From Macrobrachium rosenbergii (Eukaryota > Arthropoda > Malacostraca > Decapoda > Palaemonidae): a stretch of DNA of 64,000 nucleotides. The position numbers were made by a program, and so were the translations under genes. The DNA lies in assembly GCF_040412425.1 (NCBI RefSeq), contig NC_089753.1, positions 43,210,913-43,274,912 of the forward strand, written 5' to 3'. Below the pieces are notes generated by a model. The model was not told where the DNA came from. It searched no databases and worked only from the letters and a program-made list of their open reading frames with translations. Below, piece after piece: positions 1 through 11,692 of this stretch (position 1 is its first letter; every line of letters begins with the position of its first letter).

Positions 1-40
<40 letters not shown>

Positions 41-62
41 TATATGTATGTATATATATACA
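1..62. repeat. (AT)n microsatellite at the left edge
   Basis: An AT-dinucleotide tract runs from the first base to about 37, then decays into ATGTATGTATATAT. It lies in the intron that follows the 260-937 exon of the minus-strand gene. Its true length is unknown because the window cuts it. Confidence 0.9.
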
Positions 63-107
63 TTACTGAGCCGTTTCCGAGGAACTTGCAGTAGGTGTTA
101 CCATTCT

Positions 108-108
<1 letters not shown>

Positions 109-149
<41 letters not shown>
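109..149. repeat. poly-T tract
   Basis: About 41 uninterrupted T residues, read as poly-A on the minus strand, lie 110 bases beyond the donor of the 260-937 exon. They could be the tail of an old retroposon, but I recognise no body next to them. Confidence 0.85.
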
Positions 150-151
<2 letters not shown>

Positions 152-259
152 TTAGTGCCCAAAGAGCTTAAATGCCGACGGCGTATGTGTCTACTTGACA
201 GTCACCCATCAAGTGCTGACCACACCCTACGCGAGGGAAAGAGATTAATATATACATAC

Positions 260-937
260 CGAGTGCATCGTTGCTCAGAGCTTCAGCAACATCTTCGGCT
301 CGCTCTCGCTCAGATCGATCGACGAGAAGCGGCCAATGGTTCTCGTAAGCCTTCCGCAACTGTGGAGGTATCCTGATCCTCTCGAGGTCCCTCTTAATCA
401 CTCCTTCGGGCTGTGACATTGACATAGGGGCCATGCGCTCCCGCGGGCCATATGGCGGCTGCTCGAACCTGTCCTTCCTGGAGGCCACACTCCAGTTGTA
501 GGGGAAAGGCTCGGAAATGTTCCTCCTCGGGGCCAACCTCGATGGTGGAGGTCGCGCCGGCAGTGGAGGCTCCTTCGTGCATTTCCACGAATGCGAGAGT
601 TCGTCGCGAGTTGCTCCCATGATATCCTGGAGGATATGATACCGAGGAGATGCTCGATTCGTCAGGCTCGGAGGAGGAAGCGGTGCAAAGGTTCTCGGAG
701 GACTCGTAGGACGCCAGCACGCCTTCGGAGGGGATTCTTTCTTGTTCAGTTTTGGCTTGGCGTCGCGGGGGGGAACCGGTGGTGGACTTGGCCCACTGAC
801 TTTCCTTGGAAGTGTGTTTCTGCTGCCCAGCTTCGGTGATTTGACCTGTTCCTTTCCCCCCATGGTGATTTGACCTGACCTTTTCCTCCGGAGGCGAACG
901 GATTTCCTTCGGATACGAGGAGTCACCTTAACAGTTT
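260..937 (-). CDS. Proline-rich scaffold protein, second coding exon (partial gene)
   Basis: This is an open exon encoding residues 397-622 of the minus-strand protein. It is rich in proline-arginine segments that look like SH3 ligands (PPPVPPR early, PPLPARPPP in the middle), followed by a more ordered, charged stretch around RDLERIRIPPQLRKAYENHW and RSERERAEDVAEAL. No enzymatic domain is visible. The acceptor is an AG at 939-938 behind a T-rich tract. The donor is G|GTATGT at 260|259. The exon enters and leaves in phase 1, so it could be skipped or joined without a frameshift. A GTG-initiated reading from 926 exists, but the frame stays open upstream to the acceptor, and the phase matches the exon at 36387-37575 exactly. 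I therefore read it as an internal exon rather than a start. The alternative acceptor ending TTAAG (929-927) would shift the frame. The family is not recognised. A signalling or cytoskeletal adaptor is only an inference from the SH3-type motifs. Confidence 0.72.
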
Positions 938-939
938 CT

Positions 940-2640
940 TCAGTTGATTATGAAAGAAAAATTCTGCAAGAGCTTGACGTGAATAGTTCTTTTGACCAGT
1001 TTCAAGTTTCACGAACGTTCACAGAGAGTATCCTACCAAGTCCTACTCGAGGTGAAGGAAAAAATAACGAAGCTACTGAAACTTGCAAATGACCTCTGGA
1101 GTTAGTTGTTGGCAGTATACAGTGGGTCACAGTGTGGCCAGAGAAACCAACTGACTGAGTGAATTTTCGCTAGTGTTGTTAAGCCACACTAAGAAATCGC
1201 ATTAGTTACGCTTCTGGAATAGAAAGACCCGATTTTCACTAATGTCCTCATTGTATGAAATCAATAATATACATGATTCAGCGATCAAGTTGACATTTGT
1301 GTATGTGTGAATTACACGTTCTTAAATCAGTAAGTCGTTGAGCAGTTATATTTCTCGTACGACATCATTGTTTTTTACTTCGAAAAATTATTTGACGTTA
1401 TATTTTTGCAGTCAAAAGCAGCCCAGTTCCAAGATTCATTTCTGATCAAGGAGTCACTAACATTTATATATCTTGAGTTAAAGACACTTTAGTTTTGCGA
1501 ACATTTTAAGGAAAAAAACAAACAACAGTTAAGAGGACCAAATTTTCGTGAATAATTTTAGTCAATAGAACTGATGATATTCACTTTTGCAGTAACAGAA
1601 GCTAAAGTTTCAAGAATCTGTTAAACCAAAAAATAAATAATTCAGATACATCTGTGCGCCTTGAACAGGTAAAAAGTTCAAAGAATTAGTAACATTTCTG
1701 CATCCGAGATCACCAAAGCCTCGAAAACTTTCAAACCAAAAAATCACAAAAAAAAAAAAAAAAGTTTCACGAAGGTTTTAAACCATGAAATCGCCGAGCA
1801 GAGACGTTTATCCAGACAAGTGGTCAGAGACACTACCAGAAGCTTCTTAACTAGGTATAAAATAACTCCCACAGAATGCTGTAGCTGTCTTCTCGACTGC
1901 GTCCTCTAGCGGAAGGAAGCAGAGATAAGATATGGAAATGTCTTGAGGAAATTCTGTTTGTTTTTCCAAGCGTAGCCTGATACGCAGATGCCTGGGAAAT
2001 CCAGCTAGAATTTGTACTTCAGTTTGACGTGATGGTAGGAGATATGTCTGTATCCATTTCCATTCCTAATATTCCTCTCCAGTTTCCCATGATTCGTAAA
2101 AGACCTACCTCATTTTGCTAATTAAATCTTACAGAGCTGGCTAGTCAAATCTTTTGTATTTTGTAACGTTCTAAGCTATTCGAAAATAGCTGCTTCAATT
2201 TTAAAAAGACGTCCCTTGTCCGCCTACACACATCCTCTTGTACAGTGTATGTATACAATTAGTATGCATACTCATTGTGCATTTCATGCAATTTCCATTT
2301 AAAATATATTACATTTGAGCATGAATGATTTCGCCCGCAAGTTGCCAAAAAGTGCCATAAAGAATATTGCTGAAATAACTAATGAAAATTGCAAAAACGA
2401 CCAGGAACAAAAAGCCGGTAATCAGATATGCAATAACAGCCCTTAATTCACGGAACGATAAGTCATGAATTTGAAAATTCCATAGAGAAATGCCATTCCT
2501 GAGGTGCTTTGTTCTTATTAATAAGTGGAACTCATTTCCCTGGGAGATCGAGAAATAACAGTGTTAAGGATTCAGAATGTATACTCAGCACTTACATGTG
2601 ATTTCAAGGTAATATAGATAAATAAAATTAAAAAAATATA
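940..2640. other. Intronic sequence with no recognised feature
   Basis: AT-rich, without a long open frame, microsatellite longer than about 20 bases, or any repeat family found elsewhere in the window. A short A-run lies near 1747-1764. Confidence 0.6.
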
Positions 2641-2802
2641 TATATATTACAGTGTATGAGTATAACGCCATTTCTCTCTATGCAAAGAGAAATATGTCTT
2701 GCTGCATCAGGCTTGAACCCGCATTCAAGTGACGCAATGAGTTCCTTATACACAAACTGCGTCACATAGACGCGAGTTCGTGCCTGCTTGGGGAACTAGA
2801 GA

Positions 2803-2830
2803 CGCATTTCCGTTTTTCAAATGCTTGTTT

Positions 2831-2905
<75 letters not shown>

Positions 2906-2957
2906 GTGTGTGTGTGTGTGTATATATATATAAACAAGCATTTGAAAAAATGGAAAT
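2803..2957. repeat. Foldback: inverted arms around an (AT)n-(GT)n core
   Basis: An arm of about 28 bases (2803-2830, containing CAAATGCTTGTTTA) is repeated in inverted form at 2931-2957. The spacer is about 72 bases of (AT)n followed by (GT)n and TATATA. The whole unit could form one long hairpin. Confidence 0.75.
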
Positions 2958-3190
2958 GAATGATCTTAGGCAGGTAGGCGTCTATGTACAGAAGGGATAG
3001 TTGTGAATGTATATATGTATATGTTTATACATATTTATATATATAGATATACATATTCATATATATATATATATATGTAATATATATGCGCGTATATAAT
3101 ATATATATACTGTACATATATATATATACATTCACAACTAAAGTCTTCCGTACATAGACTCCTACCTGCCTAAGATTTTTCATTCATTTT
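2958..3190. repeat. Second foldback with an AT-rich core
   Basis: The arm at about 2961-3010 (CTTAGGCAGGTAGG, then ATAGTTGTGAATGTATATA) recurs inverted at 3125-3178 with a few mismatches. The core is degenerate TATA/CATA repeats. It abuts the preceding foldback directly, so the two hairpins lie in tandem. Confidence 0.75.
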
Positions 3191-3290
3191 GCCTTACCCC
3201 GGCCATTAGTCAGCCTGTCATAAATGCCCTACTCCAAAAAAAAAGAAAAAAAAAAAAAAAAAAATAAATTTTAAAATAACAAAAAATAAT

Positions 3291-3296
<6 letters not shown>

Positions 3297-3380
<84 letters not shown>
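3297..3380. repeat. (AT)n microsatellite
   Basis: About 42 AT units, preceded by an A-rich stretch at 3236-3296 that includes a 20-base A run. Confidence 0.95.
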
Positions 3381-3383
<3 letters not shown>

Positions 3384-3757
3384 AACCACCAAAGAGGAGA
3401 TTCCTAAAGCCCTCTGAGTTGCGGAATAGGGAAAAAAAGAGAGAAGTTTTACATTACAGCTTAACCCTAAAGAGAGGGGAATTTTTTCTCCCCTCGCTGG
3501 TTATTTATAAGGGCTTTGAAGGAAGGGGGTAGGGTGGGAGGGGGATGTGATTACGCCCATAGATGCTTAGGACTAATAGAGTGCCTAAACGCTTAAACGC
3601 TGCGGAATATGCTCCTGGGGAATTAATGATATGCTCTTTACGCTCTTTCTAGGCATTTTTATGACCTCACAAGAAGTTTTTCATTTTTACTTTATTCACG
3701 GAAGGACTGTAGGCCACTACTGCACATCTCTTAGTAAAGTGTGTTTGATAAGTATTT

Positions 3758-4045
3758 ATAGAATTGGAATATAAAATTTAGGCCAAAGGTTAAGCACTGG
3801 GACCAATGAGATCATTCAGAACTGAAAGGGAAACTAAGATTAAAGAGATTTTAAAGGTGTAACAGGAGAAAAACCTCTCAGTTGCATTATGAAACAAACA
3901 TTAAGAGAGAGTGGAAAGTATGATGAAAGAAAGAGGATACAAACAGAGGTACAGTAAAAGGAATGAAAGCGGTTGCAACTAGGGGCCGAAGGGACGCTGT
4001 AAAGAACCGTAAGTAGTGCACTGACGACACTACCTCCTAGGGGGT
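3758..4045 (-). mobile_element. SINE-like family A, copy 1
   Basis: Matches the family by the shared blocks AATTTAGGCCAAAGG, AGGTGTAACAGGAG, GAGGTACAGTAAAAGGAATG and CTAGGGGCCGAAGGGACG. Strand is given with the G/C-rich, tRNA-like end as the head. The possible target duplication ATAAGTATTT / ATAAGCGTTT (3748-3757 and 4046-4055) has 2 mismatches, and the copy is diverged. Confidence 0.8.
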
Positions 4046-4055
4046 ATAAGCGTTT

Positions 4056-5564
4056 GTGTTCAATGCACAGAAGCATGACGCTACATGCTTGTGTGCGTTA
4101 GAACACATACGCAATTATAGGCCTATTTCTGAGATACTTCAGGTTTGCCATATCGTCATGAATTATTACCCGTTATAAATAACCTAATATGTCTTGTAAA
4201 AGGTTGGGTTTAGCAATAACACGTCTATCAACAACTCGCTGTGATATAATAGGCCTACACCAATAACACCACTACCCTTCTGCTAAAACCGACCCCTAAT
4301 GCGGTTGCTAGTAGCGACAATTACTACAGATATACTATAGGCCATCCACCGGTAATGACCGCTAGTGACATCTATATGATTACAGCAACTATTACTTTTA
4401 CTAATCGTCTGCTAATAGCGATCATCGCTATTAATGAACACTGCTCTTGCTCTTTCCCAGATACTTATGACGAAACCAGCACTATCTAAAGACAGCACTC
4501 GCGGCATCTCCTAGCGACATGCTAACTACCTACCACAGTACTACCCCCGCTACTGTTGTCCATCTTGTACCCAGGATTAAATAGAATACTCTTTTAATTC
4601 TGCTTGTAACAACCACAAACGTCGCCTACCTAATAACAGCAATGACTACTACAGTACTACTAAACATCTGCTATTAGCGGCCACCGCAGTAGCGCCGTGT
4701 AATCCACCCACACACGGCGACAACGCCCTAAGCGGCGAGAGGGCTTCCATATGACACGGAAATCCCAAAGACGCAGATGAAAAGAAGAGTATTCTCGGCG
4801 GTAAGCTCTTGTAGATGCCTCCCCGCCCACTACGCAATTGGGAAGATCGCTTCTGTTTAAGAGGTATTCCCCCGTGACGCTCGCCCAGAAAGAGGGCCAG
4901 CCCGCTTCAGATACCCGCAGGAGGATGTGTGATAATAAACATCAGAGGCGGACGCTAGGTGGCGGAAATTCCTATCGGAAAAATACGGTGACGAGAAAAG
5001 ATTGAAATAAATTACAAAAAAAAAAAAAAAAAAAAAAAAGAGTGGGAATTCACTCACTGGGAAAGGCCGACACTTGGAAACGTACGCACAAAAGAATGAT
5101 GAAAAGATGAGACATTCACAAAGTTAAGTCATACATTTATTATACAAATTAGTACGCGCGCATACCAATCTCACATCCAAATGCGTACTTCACGCACGCG
5201 CATTTGGTTGCATTTTGTCATCAATGGAGGCTGGAGACATAAAAACATAATCAAAGCTTTGAAAAAGAGTATTTATACGAGTATATACGAAAAAGGAAGA
5301 AGAGCAGCCTTCTTCAGTCTGTATATAACTTGGGTTTGTGTTTCCTAACAGCCGTCAAACTAATTATATTACATCAATCAGTTTGGTAATTAATCTTTAC
5401 TTTTTTTCTCTCGCAGAGGCAGCCTCGTCGATTTCATAAACTTAATTGACAACAGAGGTGAAAATCTATCGGTAATCACTAAATGGGTCCACAGAGGCAT
5501 GGTCTGAAAAAATGCCAATGTAGCAAGCACTCAAAAAGTACGATGGCTAATCTGTAAAACGAGT
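4056..5564. other. Intronic sequence with no gene seen
   Basis: The stretch 4250-4560 is unusually rich in short ACTAC/GCTAAT-type words, with no clear period. A 23-base A run lies near 5017-5039. No open frame here has coding character. Confidence 0.55.
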
Positions 5565-5834
5565 CTGATGGTGAAAATATTCAAAAGCTAGCTAAAGGTT
5601 CAATGGTTCAAAAGAACCCCAATGGGGAATATCATCAAAAGGAGTAAAAATAGTCTGGCGGTGAAAATATTCAAGAGCTAGCTAAATTTAGGTTCAAGTG
5701 TTAAAAAAAATGGGGCGTGTTATCAGAAAAGCAGTAAATAGTGTCTGATAGTGAAAATATTCAAAATCTATATAAAGGTTCAAGTGTTCAAAAGGACCCG
5801 ATGGGGCATGTCATCAAAGGAGTGTATGTGGTGT
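5565..5834. repeat. Minisatellite, 90-bp unit, three copies
   Basis: GTGAAAATAT starts at 5571, 5661 and 5751, giving an exact 90-base spacing. Each unit continues with TTCAA-AGCTAGCTAAA, GGTTCAAGTGTTCAAAA and ATGGGG. The copies differ by several substitutions and small indels that compensate each other. Confidence 0.85.
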
Positions 5835-6263
5835 ATTTTTTACGTATACTCGGCGAAACGTGTCTTCAAATGGAGTATTATGACAAGAATTCTAACAATT
5901 CAGTGGTTCATTTCTTGAAAATGTGTCTAGGGGTTCAAGTATTTCTTGAAATTGCCATATGATTCAGTCTTCACGAAATGACTTCAGAGCTTTGAATCAT
6001 CGTAATTGGTGCAAATCTTTAAAAGGAGCGCAAATAGCCGATATCTTTCAGAGGAATGTAAAGTTGCAAATCCTGAACCGATTCATACGAGGTTATCTTG
6101 AAAACTAGTTCGGTTGTTCAATTTTAAAATGCTCTCTCTCTCTCTCATTCGTATCTAAGATCAAGAAAACCTCGAACAACAGGAAAGCGAAGAAGAGCCT
6201 AGAGGTTATCCCACGAGGCTAAGATAAACATTGAGGAATATTTATAGCGGGATTTTACACTCA

Positions 6264-6298
6264 GCCTCCTCCTCCTCCTCCTCCTCCTCCTCCTCCTC

Positions 6299-6324
<26 letters not shown>
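6264..6324. repeat. (CCT)n trinucleotide repeat
   Basis: About 20 CCT units, followed by a C run and a C-rich tract to about 6500. It produces long artificial poly-Ser, poly-Pro or poly-Arg frames that should not be annotated. Confidence 0.95.
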
Positions 6325-6334
<10 letters not shown>

Positions 6335-6823
6335 TTACCACCAGCCTCCCACCTACCCTCTGTCCTATCCTTATAAACGGGTGACACTAATTTTACACCC
6401 AAGTCCACCACCTCCTCCCCCTCCCATCCCCTATCCCTCCCCATCCCCTCTTTTCACTAGAAACATCGTCTCCCTTCTGTCCCCCCACCCCCGTTCCCCA
6501 TTAATGGGTTGACACTGATAGAGACATGCGATCTGCCCCATGAACCCCCATCTTCCTCGTGTCTACTTCCATATACCCCCCTACCTGACAAACCCCTTCC
6601 ACCAACCTAACCGGGGAAGGGGGGAGGAAGCAACCCGGCTCATCCCATTCATTAAAGTGCAACGTGCGGCACCTGTTGCAAAGCTCTTCTACAGGTTTGA
6701 GATCGCATCTTTCACGATGTCATGCAACATGCTGCCGGTGCCACTTGACGAGCATGCGCCATAAATACCCTATCTCGCATTGCACTCACGTAATTTGGGG
6801 CACTTTGCGATTTCTTTACAAAA

Positions 6824-7650
6824 TCAAGCCTAGTACTAAGGTTTCTTCAAACCTAGAACTAAGGATTTCTTCAAACCTAGTACTAAGGTTTCTTCAAACC
6901 TAGAACTAAGTATTTCTTCAAACCTAGTACTAAGGTTTCTTCAAACCTAGAACTAAGTATTTCTTCAAACCTAGTACTAAGATTTCTTCAAACCTAGAAC
7001 TAAGGATTTCTTCAAACCTAGAACTAAGGTTTCTTCAAACCTAGAACTAAGTATTTCTTCAAACCTAGTACTAAGATTTCTTGAAACCTAGAACTAAGGA
7101 TTTCTTCAAACCTAGTACTAAGGTTTCTTCAAACCTAGAACTAAGGATTTCTTCAAACCTAGTACTAAGGTTTCTTTAAACCTAGAACTAAGGATTTCTT
7201 CAAACCTAGTGCTCAGGTTTCTTCATGCCTAGTACTAAGGTTTCTTCAAGCCTAGTACTAAGGTTTCTTCAAATCTCGTACTAAGGTTTCGTCATACCTA
7301 GTACTAGGGTTTCTTCAAAGCTAGTACTAAGGTTTCCTCATACCTAATACTAAGGTTTCTTCCAGCCAAGGGATTTCTTTAAACCTGCCGCTAGACGTAG
7401 TGCTAAGGTTTTTTCAAACTAGTATTAAGGTTTCTTCAGACCTAGTACTAAGGATTTCTTCAAACTTAGAACTTCTAGCCTAGTGCTAAGGTTTCTTCAT
7501 ATCTAATACTAAAGTTTCTTCAAACTTAGCACTAAGGTCTCATCAACCAAGGTACTGATGTTTCTTCATGCCCTTGGTCATTTCTCAAACTTAGCACTAA
7601 GGTCTCATCAACCAAGGTACTGATGTTTCTTCATGCCCTTGGTCATTTCG
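6824..7650. repeat. Minisatellite of 23/24-bp units with a 47-bp dimer
   Basis: Over thirty units of the type CCTAGTACTAAGGTTTCTTC. In the 5' half the units alternate between GTACT-AAGG-TTTC (23 bases) and GAACT-AAGGA-TTTC (24 bases), so the array is partly organised as a 47-base dimer. The units become ragged after about 7200. The last 130 bases contain a separate 65-base direct duplication (7521-7585 and 7586-7650). There are no unique spacers, so this is not a CRISPR array. Confidence 0.92.
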
Positions 7651-8293
7651 TCATGTTCTTCAACGGTAGCTAGAGAGAGAGAGAGAGAGAGTGAGATTTC
7701 GCGGTCCTTTACGAAAATATGCACGTAGAGGGTCGTTTTATGACCACTTTTCTGCGAAGGGGAGGGATGGGATGGTAGCGTTAGTGCTTGATCAGTCATG
7801 CCGACAACTGTTGATGAAGAAAAGAACAGAAAATAAATAGGGAAGCAAAGAAAAGTTCACTTGATTGACCTAACCCGAACCTTAATGTAAACAGTGCTGA
7901 ATTTTCTGAATTAATACATAAAAAAAACCATAAAAAGGTATTGTTACTATTACTAATGGTATTCATGTATTCGTGGTTATATATCAATAAACGATTATGA
8001 ACTTAATAGAAGGCTTCTACAGAATATACATCATTGATGATAAATAAGAAGTGGGCTTTAAAAAAAAGGTGTTACATTGTATGTAGTAAAAGCAAATAGC
8101 AATAAATTATTAACCAATAAACCCCCCAAAAAAGAGAAATAAACATAAGGATTGCATGCATGAGCATAAAGTCAAGCAAGGAAATGCTACTGGTACAGGA
8201 ACTATGGCAAAACACAAGGTCACAGAAAATTAGTGAGAACGTTTCTTACACTACCAAGATGCATGAGCATTGTTGAATAATAGCACAGATACC

Positions 8294-8618
8294 CTTAACG
8301 GTTAAACCCCGTAGGGGATTAGTGTCGCCAGTGCACCTCACGTGGTGCACTGTAGGCATTACTAAAGGGTCTTTACAGCGTCCTTTCGGCCCCTAGCTGC
8401 AACCTCTTTCATTCCTTTTCTGTACCTCCGTTCATATTCTCTTTCTTCCATCTGACTTTCCATCCTCTCTAACAATTGTTTCATAGTGCAACCGCGAGGT
8501 TTTCCTCCTGTTACAACTTTCAAACTTCTTACTGTCAATTTCCCTTTCAGTGCTGAATAACCTTACAGGTTCCAGTTCTTGGCCTTAGGCCTAAATTCTA
8601 TGTTCTTAACGGTTAAAC
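8294..8618 (+). mobile_element. SINE-like family A, copy 2, with 14-bp target duplication
   Basis: The element body is 8308-8604. It is flanked by a perfect direct repeat CTTAACGGTTAAAC at 8294-8307 and 8605-8618. The head starts CCCGTAGGGG and the tail ends GGCCTAAATTCTATGTT. There is no open frame. The long, variable duplication points to target-primed reverse transcription rather than cut-and-paste. Confidence 0.9.
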
Positions 8619-8769
8619 AAATAGGTGGAGCAAAGCAAGATTATGTATGAAAGTTTGCCACTCACTTTACAAGTGGCATTTTTTTACACTTAAAAATATT
8701 TGGTCACAAATGATCCATTAATTTCGAATTCACTTTACCCTGTGAATACCTTACACCTTATGGGAATTG

Positions 8770-8885
8770 TGTCAGTGCCTCTGCTCGGACCAGAAGAGAC
8801 TGATGACTGAATCACTGTCGCCCATGTTGCAACCCAGATGGGCTCGAATCCTGGTCAGGGTAGATGCACTTATAATATATAGTTC
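8770..8885 (+). mobile_element. Possible tRNA-derived SINE relic
   Basis: GGCTCGAATCC at 8840-8850 is a near-perfect RNA polymerase III B box. The preceding 60 bases could hold a degraded tRNA head, but I could not fold a full cloverleaf. The left and right limits are uncertain. Confidence 0.35.
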
Positions 8886-8953
8886 CCATTGTATCTAAGG
8901 TACTCACAAGGTTATGTGAATTCAATATTAATGGGGCATTCATTGCCTAATGT

Positions 8954-8958
<5 letters not shown>

Positions 8959-9042
<84 letters not shown>
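8959..9042. repeat. (AT)n microsatellite
   Basis: About 42 AT units without interruption. Confidence 0.95.
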
Positions 9043-9045
<3 letters not shown>

Positions 9046-9471
9046 GATTGATTCACTCATTCATTCAAGGTAGGTTTATGAATGCATGTCTGAATAAGCA
9101 ATATATCAGCTTTCCAAGGTATTACATTATTCTTGTATGTACCCAAAATGATATATATAAAATTTATTCATTTCCTGAAAACATCACAACTATCAGAATA
9201 TTAGATCAAATTCCCAAACCCTTCAGCTGTTTACTTCCTCCTCTTACAACAATAATTGTCCAAAGCTAATTTATGCAAGTGGAGTCGATGCCTCGAGTCC
9301 TTGCGTCTGTGATATATCGCACAGCCTCCCAAAAGTCAAAGACAAAAATAAAATCAATAAAAATTACCCACTTCCTGTACGTAATCTGATAAGAGCATCT
9401 CTGGGCGCAGCCCCGCCACTCTACTTCATAAATGTCAGGCTGTGTCGTGGGCACGACATCTCTGACGATCA

Positions 9472-10113
9472 CGGGAACTCGTGTGGAAAATTTGAGGCCA
9501 CGTTCATGAAGTCCACCAAGCCGCAGGAAAACGTAAGCTGCGTTCATGAGGTCTTTCATGAAAGTGGAAAATTTTAGGCCGCGTTCTCAAGAGCTCAATG
9601 GCACACAGGAAAACGAAAGCTGCGTTCATGAGGTCTCTCATGAAAATGGAAAATTTGAGGTCACGTTCTTAAGAGTTTAATGGCACGCAGGAAAACATAA
9701 GCTCCGTTCATTAGGTCCTTCATGAAAAGAGGAAATTTGAAGCCAAGTTCATGAATTCTTTCATGACACGCAGGAAAACGTAAGCTGCTTTCATAAGGTC
9801 TTTCATGAAAATGAAAAATTTGAAGCCACGTTCATGAAGTCTTACATGGGGCGCAGGAAAACATAAGCTCCGTTCATTAGGTCTTTCATGAAAATTAAAC
9901 GCTTGAAGCCCACGTTCATGAAGTCTTTTATGGCAAGTAAGGAAACGTAATCTACGTTCATGAGGTCTTTCATGAAAATGGAAAATTTGAAGCCACGTTC
10001 ATGAAGTCTTTCATGGCACGCAGGAAAACATAAGCTGCGTTCATGAGGTCTTTCATAAAAACGGAATATATAAGCTACGTTCATAAGGTCATTTACGAAA
10101 AGTGTACAGTTCA
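9472..10113. repeat. Minisatellite, about 83-bp unit, about seven copies
   Basis: The anchor CAGGAAAACGTAAGCTGCG occurs with spacing 82-84 (9524, 9606, 9688, 9771, 9854, about 9937, 10021). Each unit contains two TTCATGA-GTCTTTCATG half-motifs, so it is itself an imperfect internal duplication. On the minus strand it yields repetitive frames rich in FMKDLMN-type words, which I treat as artefacts. Confidence 0.88.
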
Positions 10114-10281
10114 GGACACAAGTGCGAAGTTGAAGTGCCTACAGAACTGGTGGAAAATTTATACCTCATTAGTGAAGTCATTTACAACAGATGGAAAACA
10201 TACGCCATATTTGTAGCGTCATTTAAAATAAGTAGAACATTTCAGCCACGTTTCTTCATGCATTCACTTTATGGTTAATTA

Positions 10282-10282
<1 letters not shown>

Positions 10283-10369
<87 letters not shown>

Positions 10370-10373
10370 GTAA
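10283..10373. repeat. (AAT)n trinucleotide repeat
   Basis: About 30 ATA units with one AGT interruption near 10328. Confidence 0.93.
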
Positions 10374-10418
10374 ATTCATAAATTCACCCATACATACATG
10401 CATACATAGTCATTCATG

Positions 10419-10421
<3 letters not shown>

Positions 10422-10490
<69 letters not shown>
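10422..10490. repeat. (AT)n microsatellite
   Basis: About 34 AT units. Confidence 0.95.
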
Positions 10491-10494
<4 letters not shown>

Positions 10495-10977
10495 TAATTA
10501 TACAATATAAAATTTTGTCTCTAGAAACAATGAGCTCTGAAAGGTGTTTCCCCTCATTAGAGAGAGAGAGAGATCCTCACAAATATAGCGTTTTCTACAT
10601 ATTGTACAACAGGTGGCCACAGTCATATATTCTGCCTTTACGTGCGCACCACCCACTCAATTTTTTACTATTTAAAATCGTCTAGTCACTGCATCCACCA
10701 AATCTCACAACGCTTACGAAACCATATTTCGCAAACGCACCAAAAGACGACAGACAGCTACTCGAGAATAAAGAGAAATAAATAAATAAAGAATAATACA
10801 CAAGGCGTCACACAGGGAGAGGAAGACCTGCAAGGTACGAGTACACCTGTAACGTGAGACAGATCTTGATAGTGACACGGCCCGTCACCATCGTTTAAAA
10901 CTGCATCGCTAAATTAGAGAGGAAATATGATTGTAGAAATTGCATTTGGAGGGTTTAAAGATTTCTTGCATTTTGGA

Positions 10978-11309
10978 AATATTTGAGTTAAATGGAATGG
11001 AATGTATAGAATTTAGAATAGATTAGAATATAGACTTTAGGCCAAAGACCAAGCTGAAATGGAAATTGAGAGCACAAAGGGAGGAAAGCCTCTTAGTTAC
11101 ACTATGAAACAGTTGTTATGAGAAGGTGGAAAGATAGATGGAAGAAAGAGAATGTCAACGGAGGTACAGTAAAAGAAATGAAAAGGGGGTTGCAGCTAGG
11201 GGCCGAAGGAACGTTGCAAGCACCTGTAGTAATGCCTACAGTGCGCCGAGTGAGGTGCATTGACGGCACCGCTCCCCGCCTCCCCCCGAGGAGAATATTT
11301 GAGTTAAAT
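10978..11309 (-). mobile_element. SINE-like family A, copy 3, with 16-bp target duplication
   Basis: Flanked by perfect copies of AATATTTGAGTTAAAT at 10978-10993 and 11294-11309. The body (10994-11293) lacks part of the tail-proximal block usually present (the GTCATTCAGCGCTG region is shortened). Confidence 0.9.
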
Positions 11310-11692
11310 TACTTGTATTTTTATTTTCTGTTTGAGTCTGGGTTACGAGGAATTATATGCTTATAAAATTGTCATAACATATTCAGATCGGTTCATTATT
11401 ACTAATAGAAATATTAATTACTCTCAATATTACTTGTGGAATTCTTCGCCACTACAGATTACTTATAAAATTACTTTTCCACTTTTCAGTCTAGCTTGGG
11501 GAATCTCTTCTCTCTTCCGTTTTCTGTGAAGCTCCATCATCCTATACCTGGCCCCTTCTCTTTCTTTTTTTTTTATTACTCCAGGCCCGGGCTAGATAAA
11601 GGCACTGGTTTGTGGACCCAAATAAAAGAAAGTCGAGCGTGGAAGAACATTTGCAAGAGATCTCTGCAGTCTAATGCAAACGGCAATATGAA

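Noticed and set aside
6199..6512. Poly-Arg, poly-Ser and poly-Pro frames
   Set aside because: Products of the (CCT)n repeat, with no conserved sequence around them.
6824..7650. Possible CRISPR-like array of 24-bp repeats
   Set aside because: Units are directly adjacent without unique spacers, and the genome is eukaryotic.
8779..8850. A functional tRNA gene
   Set aside because: Only the B-box region is convincing. Acceptor and T-stem pairings cannot be satisfied at the same time.
9266..9559. Minus-strand frame with Cys residues (EVEWRGCAQRCSYQ) as an exon of the minus gene
   Set aside because: Possible splice sites give phase 1 in and phase 0 out, incompatible with the neighbouring phase-1 exons, and half of the frame is minisatellite.
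9842..10084. FMKDLMN repeat protein on the minus strand
   Set aside because: It is the 83-bp minisatellite in translation, and the frame breaks between units.
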